DNA of 37,504 bases from Dehalococcoidia bacterium UBA1141 (GCA_002311385.1 DCAE01000143.1:50293-87796); one strand, 5' to 3'. Positions 23,783 to 32,390 are shown, numbered from the stretch's first letter. Numbers and translations are program-made. Notes: generated from the letters alone by a model not told the origin.

Positions 23783-24181
23783 ATGGAATCGAGCAATGGG
23801 ACAGTCCTCTTGGTGGGGCAAAACCTGTTCTTTCTGGGCAAAATCGAAGCCGTGGCCGAACCCATGGGATTCACCGTGCAACGGGCCACTACCGAACCGA
23901 TTTTCATAGACCAATACGCAAAGAATTCACCAGCATTGATTCTTGTTGACCTAGAGGGCGACGAATCAGTTTGGAGTCAAGTATTGGGCGATTTAGCCCA
24001 ATCTGCGGAAAGAGCAAATGGCAGTGAGGTGGCAGCTACAGTAGTGGCATTTGGCCCCCATGAAAATGTCGAAATGTTGGAGCGGGCCAAAAATCTGGGC
24101 TGCGATTTGGTACTGAACAAGGGGGAATTCAATCGAGACCTGCCCAAGATCATAGAGAAGCTCAGAGCGGATTTGGTCTGA
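23783..24181 (+). CDS. Response-regulator-like receiver domain, degenerate
   Basis: A 132-residue CheY-like fold without an output domain. A candidate phospho-acceptor D56 (ALILVDLEGD), a Thr/Ala-like switch region (AATVVAFGP) and the conserved lysine K113 (LVLNKGEF) are present. The acidic pair that binds Mg in true receivers is replaced by G12-Q13 (LLVGQNLFF). Phosphorylation is therefore doubtful. GGGGG is eight bases before the ATG at 23783; the TTG just ahead is less likely. No histidine kinase is nearby. It lies between a nitroreductase and a Rieske gene. Confidence 0.78.
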   Translation: MESSNGTVLLVGQNLFFLGKIEAVAEPMGFTVQRATTEPIFIDQYAKNSPALILVDLEGDESVWSQVLGDLAQSAERANGSEVAATVVAFGPHENVEMLERAKNLGCDLVLNKGEFNRDLPKIIEKLRADLV

Positions 24182-24221
24182 CAACCGACGCGGCTCAACA
24201 ATTCTTGTAGGAGGTTCAATC

Positions 24222-24545
24222 ATGGCTGAGTCAGGATTCGAAAAGGTTGCCGAAACCAGCGAAGTTGCTCCAGGTGAAATGAAATCGATTCAATTGGATG
24301 GAGAAGAACTGCTTCTGGCTAACGTAGATGGTAACTACTATGTCATTAGCGATACCTGTAGTCACAGAGGAGGACCACTCTCCAGTGGCGAACTGAATGG
24401 TGACCAAGTAGAGTGTCCGCTGCACGGGGCAGTATTTAGCGTGGTTACCGGGGACGTGGTAAGTCCGCCAGCTTCCAGTGGAGTTCCGGCTAGGGAAGTG
24501 CGGATTTCCGGGAATGAAATCCTTGTGGGGCCAGCTAATCGATAG
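24222..24545 (+). CDS. Rieske [2Fe-2S] ferredoxin
   Basis: A 107-residue Rieske domain. The cluster ligands are C46/H48 in C-S-H-R-G-G and C65/H68 in C-P-L-H-G. The final GVPAREVRISGNEILVG strand closes the domain. This is the soluble dioxygenase-ferredoxin type (or NirD-like), as there is no membrane anchor. GGAGG lies seven bases before the ATG. It likely passes electrons to an oxygenase or another acceptor; no terminal oxygenase is in the window. It is convergent with the gene at 24596. Confidence 0.93.
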   Translation: MAESGFEKVAETSEVAPGEMKSIQLDGEELLLANVDGNYYVISDTCSHRGGPLSSGELNGDQVECPLHGAVFSVVTGDVVSPPASSGVPAREVRISGNEILVGPANR

Positions 24546-24595
24546 AGATTCGTTAATAGAGCGGTATGGGTTACCTCCCCCTGCTAACTTAACTA

Positions 24596-25111
24596 TCAGG
24601 CAGTATCCAACCCAAAGCTGCGGTTGAGGCGCGCCATCATCTCGTAGTAGCAAGCGATAAAGGCCAACCTTGCGGCTCCCGAGTCGCCTACCAAGTGGGT
24701 TGTCGCCTCCCATGTCGAATCGCGCATCTGATCCCGAATAACCTCCAAGGTAAACTGGATCCATATTCCTTCTTTCGGCAACAACCGGCGGGGCGCCGTT
24801 CCTGCGGCGATGCCATCGATTACGGCATCGCTTACCCCGGATTCGCGGGCCAACGGCTCAAATGAATCCCACAAGGCCGTGGCCTCCCGTTCCTTGGCCA
24901 CGGTCAGTGCCACGGTGAACTTTATCCAAGGCTCCAAGTCTCCCTCGGAGATAATTTCATCCAATTCCGCCAATTTGGATGCTATTTGCGGGTTGGCGAA
25001 CAATGCCTGGTAGGTGCTGCCTAGGCCCGACTCAGCCCCGGTAATCTTTGCGTATCGGGATTGCGCCTCCAACGGCGTCTGGGTTATTGGAGTTGGTGGT
25101 AGTCGCGACAT
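24596..25111 (-). CDS. Carboxymuconolactone decarboxylase-like (AhpD-fold) protein
   Basis: A 171-residue all-helical protein of the carboxymuconolactone decarboxylase/AhpD superfamily. Characteristic stretches are ALFANPQIASKLAELDEIIS, LEPWIKFTVALTVAKEREATALWDSFEPLARESGVSDAVIDGI and the C-terminal HLVGDSGAARLAFIACYYEMMARL. The redox CxxC of AhpD is absent, and so is the usual catalytic His in the WxxHE position (it reads WDSFE). It is therefore not a peroxidase-linked AhpD and may be a lactone-type or structural member. GGGGGAG is five bases before the ATG. Confidence 0.78.
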   Translation of the reverse strand: MSRLPPTPITQTPLEAQSRYAKITGAESGLGSTYQALFANPQIASKLAELDEIISEGDLEPWIKFTVALTVAKEREATALWDSFEPLARESGVSDAVIDGIAAGTAPRRLLPKEGIWIQFTLEVIRDQMRDSTWEATTHLVGDSGAARLAFIACYYEMMARLNRSFGLDTA

Positions 25112-25203
25112 TTCTGCTCCCCCATGCGGAAATTTGGGCTATTCAATATTATAAGAGTTACTTCAGGTTCCAGGCAGGCACATCTACGTTGGCAGGGCAC
25201 ATC

Positions 25204-27072
25204 CTAAACCCGTCCGCCCTTGTCTAATACCCGGTCCAAGTTAAATGCGGCGCTGATTAACGCCAGATGGGTGAAGGCTTGGGGAAAATTGCCCAGACTC
25301 TCTCCCTTGGGGCCGGTTTCTTCCCCGTATAACCCCAGATGGTTGGCGTAGCTGAGCATCTTCTCGAACATCAGACGTGCTTCGTCCAACCGGGAGCGGT
25401 CCGACCAACCCGCCCTTGTCATCGCCTCCACCAGCCAGAAGGTGCAGATATTAAATGTGCCTTCCTTGCCCGCCAGGCCGTCATCGGTCTTATCGACGTT
25501 GTAGCGATGAACCAAACTGTCAGAAACCAGGCCGCCCGAGGCCACGGATTTCTTGATGGCGTCTATGGTTTTCAGCATCCTGGGGTCGGAAGGCGAAACG
25601 AAGAAAACCAGGGGCATAATTAGATTTGAAGCGTCCAGATTGTCGCTGCCGTATGCCTGAACGAAGGCTTGCTTCTCCTCGTTCCAGCCCTTTTCCATGA
25701 TTTCCTCATATATCTGATCCCGGGTCTCCCGCCACCTGACGCGGTCTCCCGGAAAGGAGCGCTTGTCGACTAAACGGATGCCCCGGTCAACGGCCACCCA
25801 ACACATCACTTTCGAGTAAACGAAGTGCTGTTGGCCGCCTCGAACTTCCCAGATTCCTTCGTCGGTTCTCTGCCAGTTGGCGCAAACCCAGTTTACCAAA
25901 GCCCGAATGTGACTCCAGAATTCATAGGAAATCGGCGTTCCGTACTTGTCAAACAAGTATATTGCATCAATGAGCTCGCCGTAGATATCCAGTTGTACCT
26001 GATTGTAAGCACCGTTGCCGATGCGGACGGGTCGCGAGCCCTTGTAGCCTTCCAAGTGATCCAGAGTTTCCTCGGTGAGCTCATGACGCCCATCGATGCC
26101 ATACATGATTTGCATCGATCCGTCCGGGTTTAGGTCCTGGACGCATTCCTCGATCCAGCGCATGAAGTTCGTAGCCTCCTCGGTGAAGCCGATGCGCAGA
26201 AGACCATATACGGTGAATGCCGCATCCCGAATCCAGGTGTAGCGGTAATCCCAATTCCGCACTCCGCCCAGCTCTTCGGGCAGGCTGCATGTGGGCGATG
26301 CGACGATGGTCCCAGTGGGCTCATAAGTCATCAACTTAAGGGCAAGCGCGGAACGTTCCACCATCTCCCGCCAACGCCCTTTGTAGGTGGATTTGGAAAT
26401 CCAACGACGCCAATATTCGACGGTTGATTTAAACAGTTGATTGGCTGCTTCTTCGGAAAGCAGACAACCATGGTCCTCGGCGCCAGGCACGGCTTGTCCC
26501 AGTACGAAGGTCTCCGACTCGCCTTCATGGAGGGTGAATTCGGCTGTTACGCCATTGCCGTTGACCGCCAAAGGCAAAGTGGTGGAGAGGTGGAGACAAG
26601 ATGAAGCGGAGAGAAACTCCGCCCCGTCTTTGGTAATCCTAGTCTCATGCTGGTCACGAGCGTAGTTGAACGCTGGCTGGCACTCTAAGTTGAATGTCAC
26701 CGAGCCTCGCACCACCACCACCTGGCGAATCAATTGGTGATACCCCAGATCGCCTTCTTTCACGCCCACAGGCATGAAATCTATGACCTCTCCGACGCCC
26801 TCCGGCGACAAGAACCGGGTAACCAGCACGTTGGTTTCCGGCCAATACATCTGCTTGTTGGTGACACCATCTTCGCCAGGAGAAATCTTGGGAGAAATCT
26901 TGTAGCGGCCTCCCTTTCCGTCGTCCAAGATAGCCCCGAAGACGCTGGGGGAGTCAAAATCAGGGTGGCAGTACCAGTCTATGGAGCCATTCTTGCCCAC
27001 AAGAGCCACTGTGTGCATGTTGCCGATGATTCCGTAATCTTCTATTGGTTGATAAGCGGGCTGATGGGCCAT
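25204..27072 (-). CDS. Glycoside hydrolase family 15 (glucoamylase/trehalase-like)
   Basis: A 622-residue GH15 enzyme: an N-terminal super-sandwich (IEDYGIIGNMHTVALVGKNGSIDWYCHPDFDSPSVFGAIL) followed by an (alpha/alpha)6 barrel. The VRNWDYRYTWIRDAAFTV substrate-binding motif is at 271-288, the general-acid Glu is E409 in GIWEVRGG, and a second acid lies in GLYGEETGP near residue 588. It releases glucose from alpha-glucans or trehalose; the C-terminal PQAFTHLALI is typical. GGGGAGA precedes the ATG by six bases. It lies 44 bp after pgl, the last gene of the sugar block, and has no signal peptide, so it acts in the cytoplasm on internal glycogen or trehalose. Confidence 0.93.
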   Translation of the reverse strand: MAHQPAYQPIEDYGIIGNMHTVALVGKNGSIDWYCHPDFDSPSVFGAILDDGKGGRYKISPKISPGEDGVTNKQMYWPETNVLVTRFLSPEGVGEVIDFMPVGVKEGDLGYHQLIRQVVVVRGSVTFNLECQPAFNYARDQHETRITKDGAEFLSASSCLHLSTTLPLAVNGNGVTAEFTLHEGESETFVLGQAVPGAEDHGCLLSEEAANQLFKSTVEYWRRWISKSTYKGRWREMVERSALALKLMTYEPTGTIVASPTCSLPEELGGVRNWDYRYTWIRDAAFTVYGLLRIGFTEEATNFMRWIEECVQDLNPDGSMQIMYGIDGRHELTEETLDHLEGYKGSRPVRIGNGAYNQVQLDIYGELIDAIYLFDKYGTPISYEFWSHIRALVNWVCANWQRTDEGIWEVRGGQQHFVYSKVMCWVAVDRGIRLVDKRSFPGDRVRWRETRDQIYEEIMEKGWNEEKQAFVQAYGSDNLDASNLIMPLVFFVSPSDPRMLKTIDAIKKSVASGGLVSDSLVHRYNVDKTDDGLAGKEGTFNICTFWLVEAMTRAGWSDRSRLDEARLMFEKMLSYANHLGLYGEETGPKGESLGNFPQAFTHLALISAAFNLDRVLDKGGRV

Positions 27073-27115
27073 TATTGTCTCCCCAATTTCAAATCAACTA
27101 GACCGGGGTCAGAGC

Positions 27116-27853
27116 TTACTGCTTCGGCGCGCCAAGCAACCTCGCTGCGCCTTGGGTCAGGAACCAGTGCACCGCATCGGAAGACGGTCGTACCATGGCC
27201 GCTGGCAAGGGCGACTCTCCGGGCTCCGGCTCCAATACTTTTCGCAACACCTCTGCCTTTGAATCCATGGTTCCCAAGAAAGCGATAATGCTGGCAGCGT
27301 TAATCAACGGGAGTGTGAATGTGATTCGGTAGGATTGTTGTTCGGGCGCCCAATTGTGTAGCACCAACCTGCTACGTTCCGCCAAAGCCAGGGTGCCCGG
27401 AAACAAGGATGCCGTGTGGCCGTCTTCGCCAATACCCAGTAGCATCAAGTCAAAAGATGGTAGAGGAGATCGAAAATACCCTTTGAGCAGCTCTTCGTAA
27501 TCTTGAGCGGCCACATGGGGTATGTCTTCACCCTGCATCCGGTGCACGTTTGTGGCGGGCACGGGAACTTTGTCTAGCAGTGCCTGTTTGGCCATCTGGT
27601 AGTTGCTGTCCGGGTGGTCAGGAGGAACGCAACGCTCATCGCTCCAAAAAACGCCCCAGCCATCCCATCCGATGTTGCCCAGGTGTGGCGGCGATGCCAG
27701 CAGTTCGTACAAAAGCTGAGGTGTGGAGCCGCCGGAAAGGGCTATGGTGAATCTCCCGCGGGAAGACAAGCACCTAGCTGACAAATCGGCCACCATCTGG
27801 GCCGCCGTTCGGGAAGCATGTTCGTGGGAGCGCATCACGTGGAGCCTAGGCAT
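27116..27853 (-). CDS. pgl: 6-phosphogluconolactonase
   Basis: Hydrolyses 6-phosphoglucono-1,5-lactone in the oxidative pentose phosphate pathway. The DevB-type family markers are FTIALSGGSTPQLLYELLA, FWSDERCVPPDHPDSNYQMA and DLMLLGIGEDGHTASLFPGT. The Met at 27853 (MPRLHVM) gives 245 residues, the usual size. The frame opens to 27949, but those extra residues lie inside zwf. The start overlaps the zwf end by 8 bases, so the two are translationally coupled. It is followed by the GH15 gene. Confidence 0.95.
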   Translation of the reverse strand: MPRLHVMRSHEHASRTAAQMVADLSARCLSSRGRFTIALSGGSTPQLLYELLASPPHLGNIGWDGWGVFWSDERCVPPDHPDSNYQMAKQALLDKVPVPATNVHRMQGEDIPHVAAQDYEELLKGYFRSPLPSFDLMLLGIGEDGHTASLFPGTLALAERSRLVLHNWAPEQQSYRITFTLPLINAASIIAFLGTMDSKAEVLRKVLEPEPGESPLPAAMVRPSSDAVHWFLTQGAARLLGAPKQ

Positions 27854-29402
27854 GGCCCTCGTCTTCCGCTCCACAAAGCCCCAACCACTTATGGCCGTTT
27901 TCCGCCAGGAGGCGGTCGGCGGCTTCCGGCCCCCATGTGCCGGGCTCATACGGGTGGGGCCTATTTTTGCTGTCCAGCAACGGCTCGACTATGCGCCAGG
28001 CTTGTTCAATGTGGTCGCTTCGGATGAACAATGACGCATCGCCCTCCAAAGCGTCTTGAAGCAAGCGTTCATAGGCTTCGGGGATGTCCTGGTCTTTGAA
28101 GGCTGAATCATAGTGAAAGGACATGTCTTTGGAGTCCATGAACATACCTTGGTCGGGAATCTTCACTCCAAACCTGAGATGCACTCCCTCGTCGGGTTGT
28201 AGGCACAATGCCAAGCTGTTTGGGCTGAGCTCGTCGCCGGGCGCAGCCGAAAACATCATGTGAGGTGGCCGTTTGAATTGAATCACAATCTCGGTCACTT
28301 TCTCGGCCATGGATTTGCCGGTCCGTAGGTAAAATGGAACGCCCTGCCAACGCCAGTTGTCTACGTAAAGGCGAAGAGCGGCGAAGGTTGGAGTGGATGA
28401 GCCGGGGTCCACGCCGGTTTCGTCCAGATAGCCTTTGTACTGACCAAGCACGGTGTTTCTTGCGGCTCCCTCCGGACCACCGCGGCGGATCGCCCTCAGC
28501 ACTTCTATCTTGTGGTTACGCAAAGAATTGGCGTCCATGGCATTGGGCGGTTCCATGGCCACCATGGTCAGCAATTGCAACAGGTGGTTTTGGACCATAT
28601 CGCGGATTACCCCGGACTGGTCGTAGTATCCGGCGCGGTCACCAACGCTAACCTCTTCCGAAGCCGTAATCTGTATATTGTCCACATAGTTGCGGTTCCA
28701 CAGGGGCTCGAAAATCGTATTAGAAAACCGGAACACCAACAGGTTTTGGACCGTTTCTTTCCCCAAGTAGTGGTCGATTCGGTACACCTGGGACTCGTCG
28801 AAAACCCGGCCTACGGATTCGTTCAGCGCTTGAGCGGAATCCAGGTCGCGGCCAAAGGGCTTCTCGATGACCGCCCTGCGCCAACCCTGCTCAACCCTTC
28901 CCAGGCCTGGCTCCCCGGCCAAACCCGATGAACCCAAATTTGCGACTGCAGGGCCGAAGAACCGGGGGGCGACGGACAGGTAAAATAGGCGGTTGGCTGG
29001 CTGTCGGCCTTCCTCTAAAAATTCCAAACGGGATTTTAGCTTCGCATAGTCTCCAGGGGAATCCAGGTCGCCGGGCACGAAAAAAATGTTCTTAGCGAAC
29101 ATAGCCCATTCGTCCGTGCGGTGCGCCAAGGAACCGAACTCCCGTACGCTGTCACCCATCAGGTCCCGGTAATTATCGTCGGTTAGGTTTTGCCGGGCGA
29201 AACCAATGATTTTCAGGTTTTCCGGGAGACGGTCTTTGCAGCCTAGCTGAAACAAAGCCGGCAGGAGTTTTCTGCGGGCCAAGTCGCCGGTACCTCCGAA
29301 AATCACCAGCGTGGTCGGTTCCGTGGTCGGTTCCGTGGTCGGTTCCGTGGTCGGTTCCGTGGTCGGTTCCGTGGAAAGACCATCGGTAGAATCGGCAGAC
29401 AT
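27846..29402 (-). CDS. zwf: Glucose-6-phosphate dehydrogenase
   Basis: Oxidises glucose-6-phosphate to the lactone, making NADPH. It has 518 residues. After a 32-residue repeat tail come the Rossmann motif GGTGDLARRKL (36-46), EKPFG at 180-184 and RIDHYLGKE at 208-216, the signature that holds the catalytic His, followed by the usual PNAMDANSLRNHKIEVL and LRTGK stretches. Residues 11-30 are five TEPT units encoded by a 12-bp tandem repeat and have no counterpart in the enzyme family. The start overlaps the gnd stop by one base (TGATG). Start and frame are clear. Confidence 0.96.
   Translation of the reverse strand: MSADSTDGLSTEPTTEPTTEPTTEPTTEPTTLVIFGGTGDLARRKLLPALFQLGCKDRLPENLKIIGFARQNLTDDNYRDLMGDSVREFGSLAHRTDEWAMFAKNIFFVPGDLDSPGDYAKLKSRLEFLEEGRQPANRLFYLSVAPRFFGPAVANLGSSGLAGEPGLGRVEQGWRRAVIEKPFGRDLDSAQALNESVGRVFDESQVYRIDHYLGKETVQNLLVFRFSNTIFEPLWNRNYVDNIQITASEEVSVGDRAGYYDQSGVIRDMVQNHLLQLLTMVAMEPPNAMDANSLRNHKIEVLRAIRRGGPEGAARNTVLGQYKGYLDETGVDPGSSTPTFAALRLYVDNWRWQGVPFYLRTGKSMAEKVTEIVIQFKRPPHMMFSAAPGDELSPNSLALCLQPDEGVHLRFGVKIPDQGMFMDSKDMSFHYDSAFKDQDIPEAYERLLQDALEGDASLFIRSDHIEQAWRIVEPLLDSKNRPHPYEPGTWGPEAADRLLAENGHKWLGLCGAEDEGHA
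29311..29374. repeat. 12-bp tandem repeat in zwf
   Basis: Five 12-bp units (GTGGTCGGTTCC as read on the plus strand) plus GTGG. Units are identical. They encode a TEPT-repeat N-terminal extension of Zwf and keep the frame for any change in copy number. Slippage could change the length. Confidence 0.95.
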
Positions 29403-30334
29403 CAGCCCTTCTCACCGTTGGAAGCTCCTGCGGCCGGTTTGACCGCATGGCCGCCGAACTGGTTGCGCAGTGCAGCCAGCAATTTTGCGCCGAAGGGCTG
29501 TTCTTGGCGGGAGCGAAATCGGGCTTGTAACGACAACGTTATAACAGGGGCTGGCACCGCCAAATCGATTGATTCCTGCACCGTCCAGCGTCCCTCACCA
29601 GAGTCGTCAACGTAGGCCTCCAGGCTCTCCAAGCCGGGGTCTTCGGCCAGCGCATCAGCGGCTAAATCCAAAAGCCAGGATCGGACCACGCTACCGTGCC
29701 GCCAGGTTTGAGCGATTTGGGGCAAGTCAAAACCGAATTCCTCTTTTGCGGCCATTATCTCGAAGCCCTCGGCATAGGCCTGCATCAGGGCATACTCCAC
29801 GCCGTTGTGCACCATCTTAACAAAGTGCCCGGCACCCACGGGCCCGACGTGGCCCAGCCCTTTGTCTTTGGCGGGGGCCAGCGTCTGGAATATAGGTTCC
29901 AACCTCTGATAGACCTCTTTCTTCCCCCCAATCATCAGAGCATAGCCCTCGACGAGTCCCCAGATGCCTCCACTGGTTCCCACGTCCATGAAATCCAGGT
30001 TATGGCCAGCCAGTTTCTCGCCGCGGCGCATGCTGTCTTTATAATTGGCATTACCACCGTCCAAAATCGTGTCGCCGCTGGACAACAATGGAATCAGGCT
30101 ATCTATCGTGTCCTCGGTGGGCGCACCGTCTGGCACCATTATCCACACGGCTCTCGGCTGAGAAAGACGACCCACAAGGTCTTCCAAAGAAGACGCTCCC
30201 ACGGCTCCCAAGCTCTCACTTGCGCTCACAGCCTCGGTGCTGCGGTCATAGGTTATTACACGGTGGCCGTCCTGTAGCAGCCGCTGCGCCATGTTCCCGC
30301 CCATGCGGCCCAGACCAATCATGCCAATTTCCAT
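29402..30334 (-). CDS. gnd: 6-phosphogluconate dehydrogenase, decarboxylating (short form)
   Basis: Converts 6-phosphogluconate to ribulose-5-phosphate and CO2. From the Met at 30334 (GGGAGA seven bases upstream) it has 310 residues, the short GntZ/GndA form rather than the 470-residue one. Motifs: GMIGLGRMGGNMAQRL, WIMVPDGAPTEDTI, LDGGNANYKDSMRRG, the GTSGGIWGLVEGYALMIGG signature (119-137) and catalytic K173 in FVKMVHNGVEY. The strand after the glycine loop ends YDRSTEAV; the Asp may favour NAD, the Arg NADP, so the cofactor is open. It sits directly before zwf. Confidence 0.94.
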   Translation of the reverse strand: MEIGMIGLGRMGGNMAQRLLQDGHRVITYDRSTEAVSASESLGAVGASSLEDLVGRLSQPRAVWIMVPDGAPTEDTIDSLIPLLSSGDTILDGGNANYKDSMRRGEKLAGHNLDFMDVGTSGGIWGLVEGYALMIGGKKEVYQRLEPIFQTLAPAKDKGLGHVGPVGAGHFVKMVHNGVEYALMQAYAEGFEIMAAKEEFGFDLPQIAQTWRHGSVVRSWLLDLAADALAEDPGLESLEAYVDDSGEGRWTVQESIDLAVPAPVITLSLQARFRSRQEQPFGAKLLAALRNQFGGHAVKPAAGASNGEKG

Positions 30335-30425
30335 AGAATTCTCCCTTTTATTCAAAAAGCCTTGGTTTTTTAGTGATTAAACAGGATTGATACTGGTGTG
30401 TGATTGCGAGGAAATCCCCCTGAAT

Positions 30426-30452
30426 CCCCCTTTACGAAAGGGGGACTTTTTT
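30426..30452 (+). terminator. CCCCCTTT hairpin with T-tract between pgi and gnd
   Basis: CCCCCTTT-ACG-AAAGGGGG is an 8-bp perfect hairpin, followed by ACTTTTTT. As a terminator it would act on plus-strand transcripts, yet the genes on both sides run on the minus strand. CCCCCT also recurs just upstream (30415-30421). A repeat element of this form is common in bacteria, so its placement may be accidental. Confidence 0.5.
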
Positions 30453-30498
30453 GTTGAGTTCCTTTTCTCGGCTACTCAGGTCACCGGATGTAGCTTTT

Positions 30499-32109
30499 TT
30501 AAGAGATGTTTTGAACAAGTGCTTGTACACCTCGGGCTGGGTCTGCGCCCAGGTGTACTCTGGCAGCGGGGCGTTGGCCCGCGCGTAAGGCTTGAAGGTC
30601 GCCGATGGATTGGGCGTCGGACAGGGTTCCAAATGTGATATTTTGGGCCGGAATCTCCAAATCCTGCTTGCGGTCGTAGGTAAGTTGCAAGAACAATCCG
30701 GAGTCGGGTCCTCCCTTGTGAAGTTGGCCCGTGGAGTGCAAAAAACGAGGCCCGTAGCCGAAGGTGGTGGCTATGCGGTGTTTTTCCATAACCTTGCTGC
30801 GCAATCGCTCAATCGCCTTTTCGAACTCGGGAGATTGGTTAACGTAGGCCATTATCGCCAGATAGGCGTTGTCGGTTCTTCTTGCCAAGAGCTCCGTAAG
30901 TGGTGACTGATCCGCCATCGCTGGAAGCTTGCCCGACGATTGATATGCGCCAAGGACGGATTCGGTCATATCTTTGGCCGCTTGAACGTTGGGTTGGTCG
31001 AAGGGATTGATGCTTAGAATTGCGCCTGCTATGGCTGTTCCCATTTCCCAGCGGAAGAATTCGGCTCCTAAGTCGTAGTTGTCCCGCAGGTCCAGGCGCA
31101 CAACCGGATGCCCGGCATCCTCCAAGTCGGTTAGGGCGGCGTCGGTTCCCTCGTTGTCGTCCCCTTTCAGCCTTAAGTAAATGAAAAGCCGGTCATTGCC
31201 GTAATGCTCCGGCGAGATAAGCGGTTCGTTGGCGATGGGCACGATGCCCTTGCCTTCTTTGCCGGTGCTTTCGGCCAGTAACTGCTCCGCCCAAAGGCCG
31301 AAACTATTTATGGAAGGGGAAGAAACCAGGGTGAGTTTGTCACGTCCTTGCAGCGCCAGTCCACCCATCACCGCTCCCAGCCAGGCGCCGGGATTTTCAT
31401 GGACGAGCACATCGGGAGCACAACTTCTGCGAATCCCATCGGCGCGGTCAATCAGCTTGACCAAGTCTAAGCCAACCAGAGCCGCAGGCACCAGACCGAA
31501 GTAGGACAAAACCGAGTAACGGCCTCCTATGTCCGCAGGATTGGCGAAAACCCGGCGAAAACCCTGGTCTTTGGCCATTTTCTCCAATGTTGTGCCCGGA
31601 TCGGTGACTGCAACGAAATGCTGGCCCGCTCTATCTGGTCCTACGGCCTTTTCCACCAAGTTTCTGAAGTAGGCGTAAAACATGTTGGGCTCGGTGGTTG
31701 AACCGGACTTGGAAGAGACAATAAAAACTGTGTGAGCCGGGTCTATGGTGTCTGCCACGCTGCCCACCCAATCGGGGACTGTCGAGTCCAGCACGATTAG
31801 TTCAGGATAGCCCGGCGCACTACCAAAGGACTGGCGCAGCACTTCGGGTCCCAAGCTGCTGCCCCCCATACCCAGAACAACAACGTGCCGCGTTCCGGCT
31901 TCTCTTACGTCCCGGCCCAACGACTCTAGGTCGTCCGACTGCCCGGCCATGGTATCTGTGACGGTCAGCCAGCCCAACCGGTTACTAATCTCCGTGGGCT
32001 CTGGTTTCCAAACGGTGTGATCCCCGTCCCAGATTCTGGAGATTACCTGGCTTTTCTGAATTTCGGCCAATGCGGACTCCACCTGGGGCAGGTAGTTGCC
32101 CAGGCTCAT
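30499..32109 (-). CDS. pgi: Glucose-6-phosphate isomerase
   Basis: Interconverts glucose-6-phosphate and fructose-6-phosphate. Numbered from the Met at 32109, it has GMGGSSLGPEV (80-90), VSSKSGSTTEPN (131-142, sugar-phosphate binding) and FANPADIGGRYSVLSYFGLVP, all hallmarks of the family, over 536 residues. This isomerase is related to the C-terminal half of Tal-Pgi fusions. The frame stays open to an ATG at 32262, but that ATG lies in a palindromic repeat and the extra 51 residues match nothing I recognise; neither start has a well-placed ribosome site. The start is therefore uncertain. It lies between tkt and gnd on the same strand. Confidence 0.92.
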   Translation of the reverse strand: MSLGNYLPQVESALAEIQKSQVISRIWDGDHTVWKPEPTEISNRLGWLTVTDTMAGQSDDLESLGRDVREAGTRHVVVLGMGGSSLGPEVLRQSFGSAPGYPELIVLDSTVPDWVGSVADTIDPAHTVFIVSSKSGSTTEPNMFYAYFRNLVEKAVGPDRAGQHFVAVTDPGTTLEKMAKDQGFRRVFANPADIGGRYSVLSYFGLVPAALVGLDLVKLIDRADGIRRSCAPDVLVHENPGAWLGAVMGGLALQGRDKLTLVSSPSINSFGLWAEQLLAESTGKEGKGIVPIANEPLISPEHYGNDRLFIYLRLKGDDNEGTDAALTDLEDAGHPVVRLDLRDNYDLGAEFFRWEMGTAIAGAILSINPFDQPNVQAAKDMTESVLGAYQSSGKLPAMADQSPLTELLARRTDNAYLAIMAYVNQSPEFEKAIERLRSKVMEKHRIATTFGYGPRFLHSTGQLHKGGPDSGLFLQLTYDRKQDLEIPAQNITFGTLSDAQSIGDLQALRAGQRPAARVHLGADPARGVQALVQNIS

Positions 32110-32254
32110 CCCTTGGGATGGTCGCCCTCGCGCCAGCAACCGGGCATCTTTAGATTCGGTGTTGTCCAGGAATCCCTCTAAGGACTCGACGGGTTGAGCC
32201 CGTTTGCCATAAATTTCCCGGTATTCAAGGCTTTGTCCCAAATGTCTCAGATAC

Positions 32255-32334
32255 ACTGTCATTCTGAATGAAGCGAAGAATCTTCGCGCCTGAGACGGTA
32301 GATTCTTCGTCGCTCCGCTCCTCAGAATGACAGT
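32255..32334. repeat. Palindromic intergenic repeat, GTCATTCTGA family, copy 2
   Basis: An 80-bp palindrome with 13-bp perfect ends (ACTGTCATTCTGA / TCAGAATGACAGT) and the inner GAAGCGAAGAATCT arm. It lies in the pgi/tkt gap and supplies the first ATG of the pgi open frame. It is related to 6722-6796 but with better preserved ends. Confidence 0.85.
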
Positions 32335-32390
32335 TTTAAGGCAAATCCGGTATTCAACGAGAATTAGATGCCAGGTGTTTTTGTTAAGGT

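Noticed and set aside
23783..24181. A two-component system
   Set aside because: Only a degenerate receiver is present, with no kinase or output domain.
22168..24545. A RiPP (azoline peptide) cluster around the SagB-like gene
   Set aside because: No precursor peptide, YcaO cyclodehydratase, protease or transporter is present.
29311..29374. CRISPR-like or regulatory tandem array
   Set aside because: Units are 12 bp without spacers and lie inside the zwf coding frame.
30432..30632. Small minus-strand frame overlapping the 3' end of pgi
   Set aside because: The pgi frame itself carries the conserved end (GTLSDAQSIGDLQAL ... RVHLG), so no frameshift is needed.
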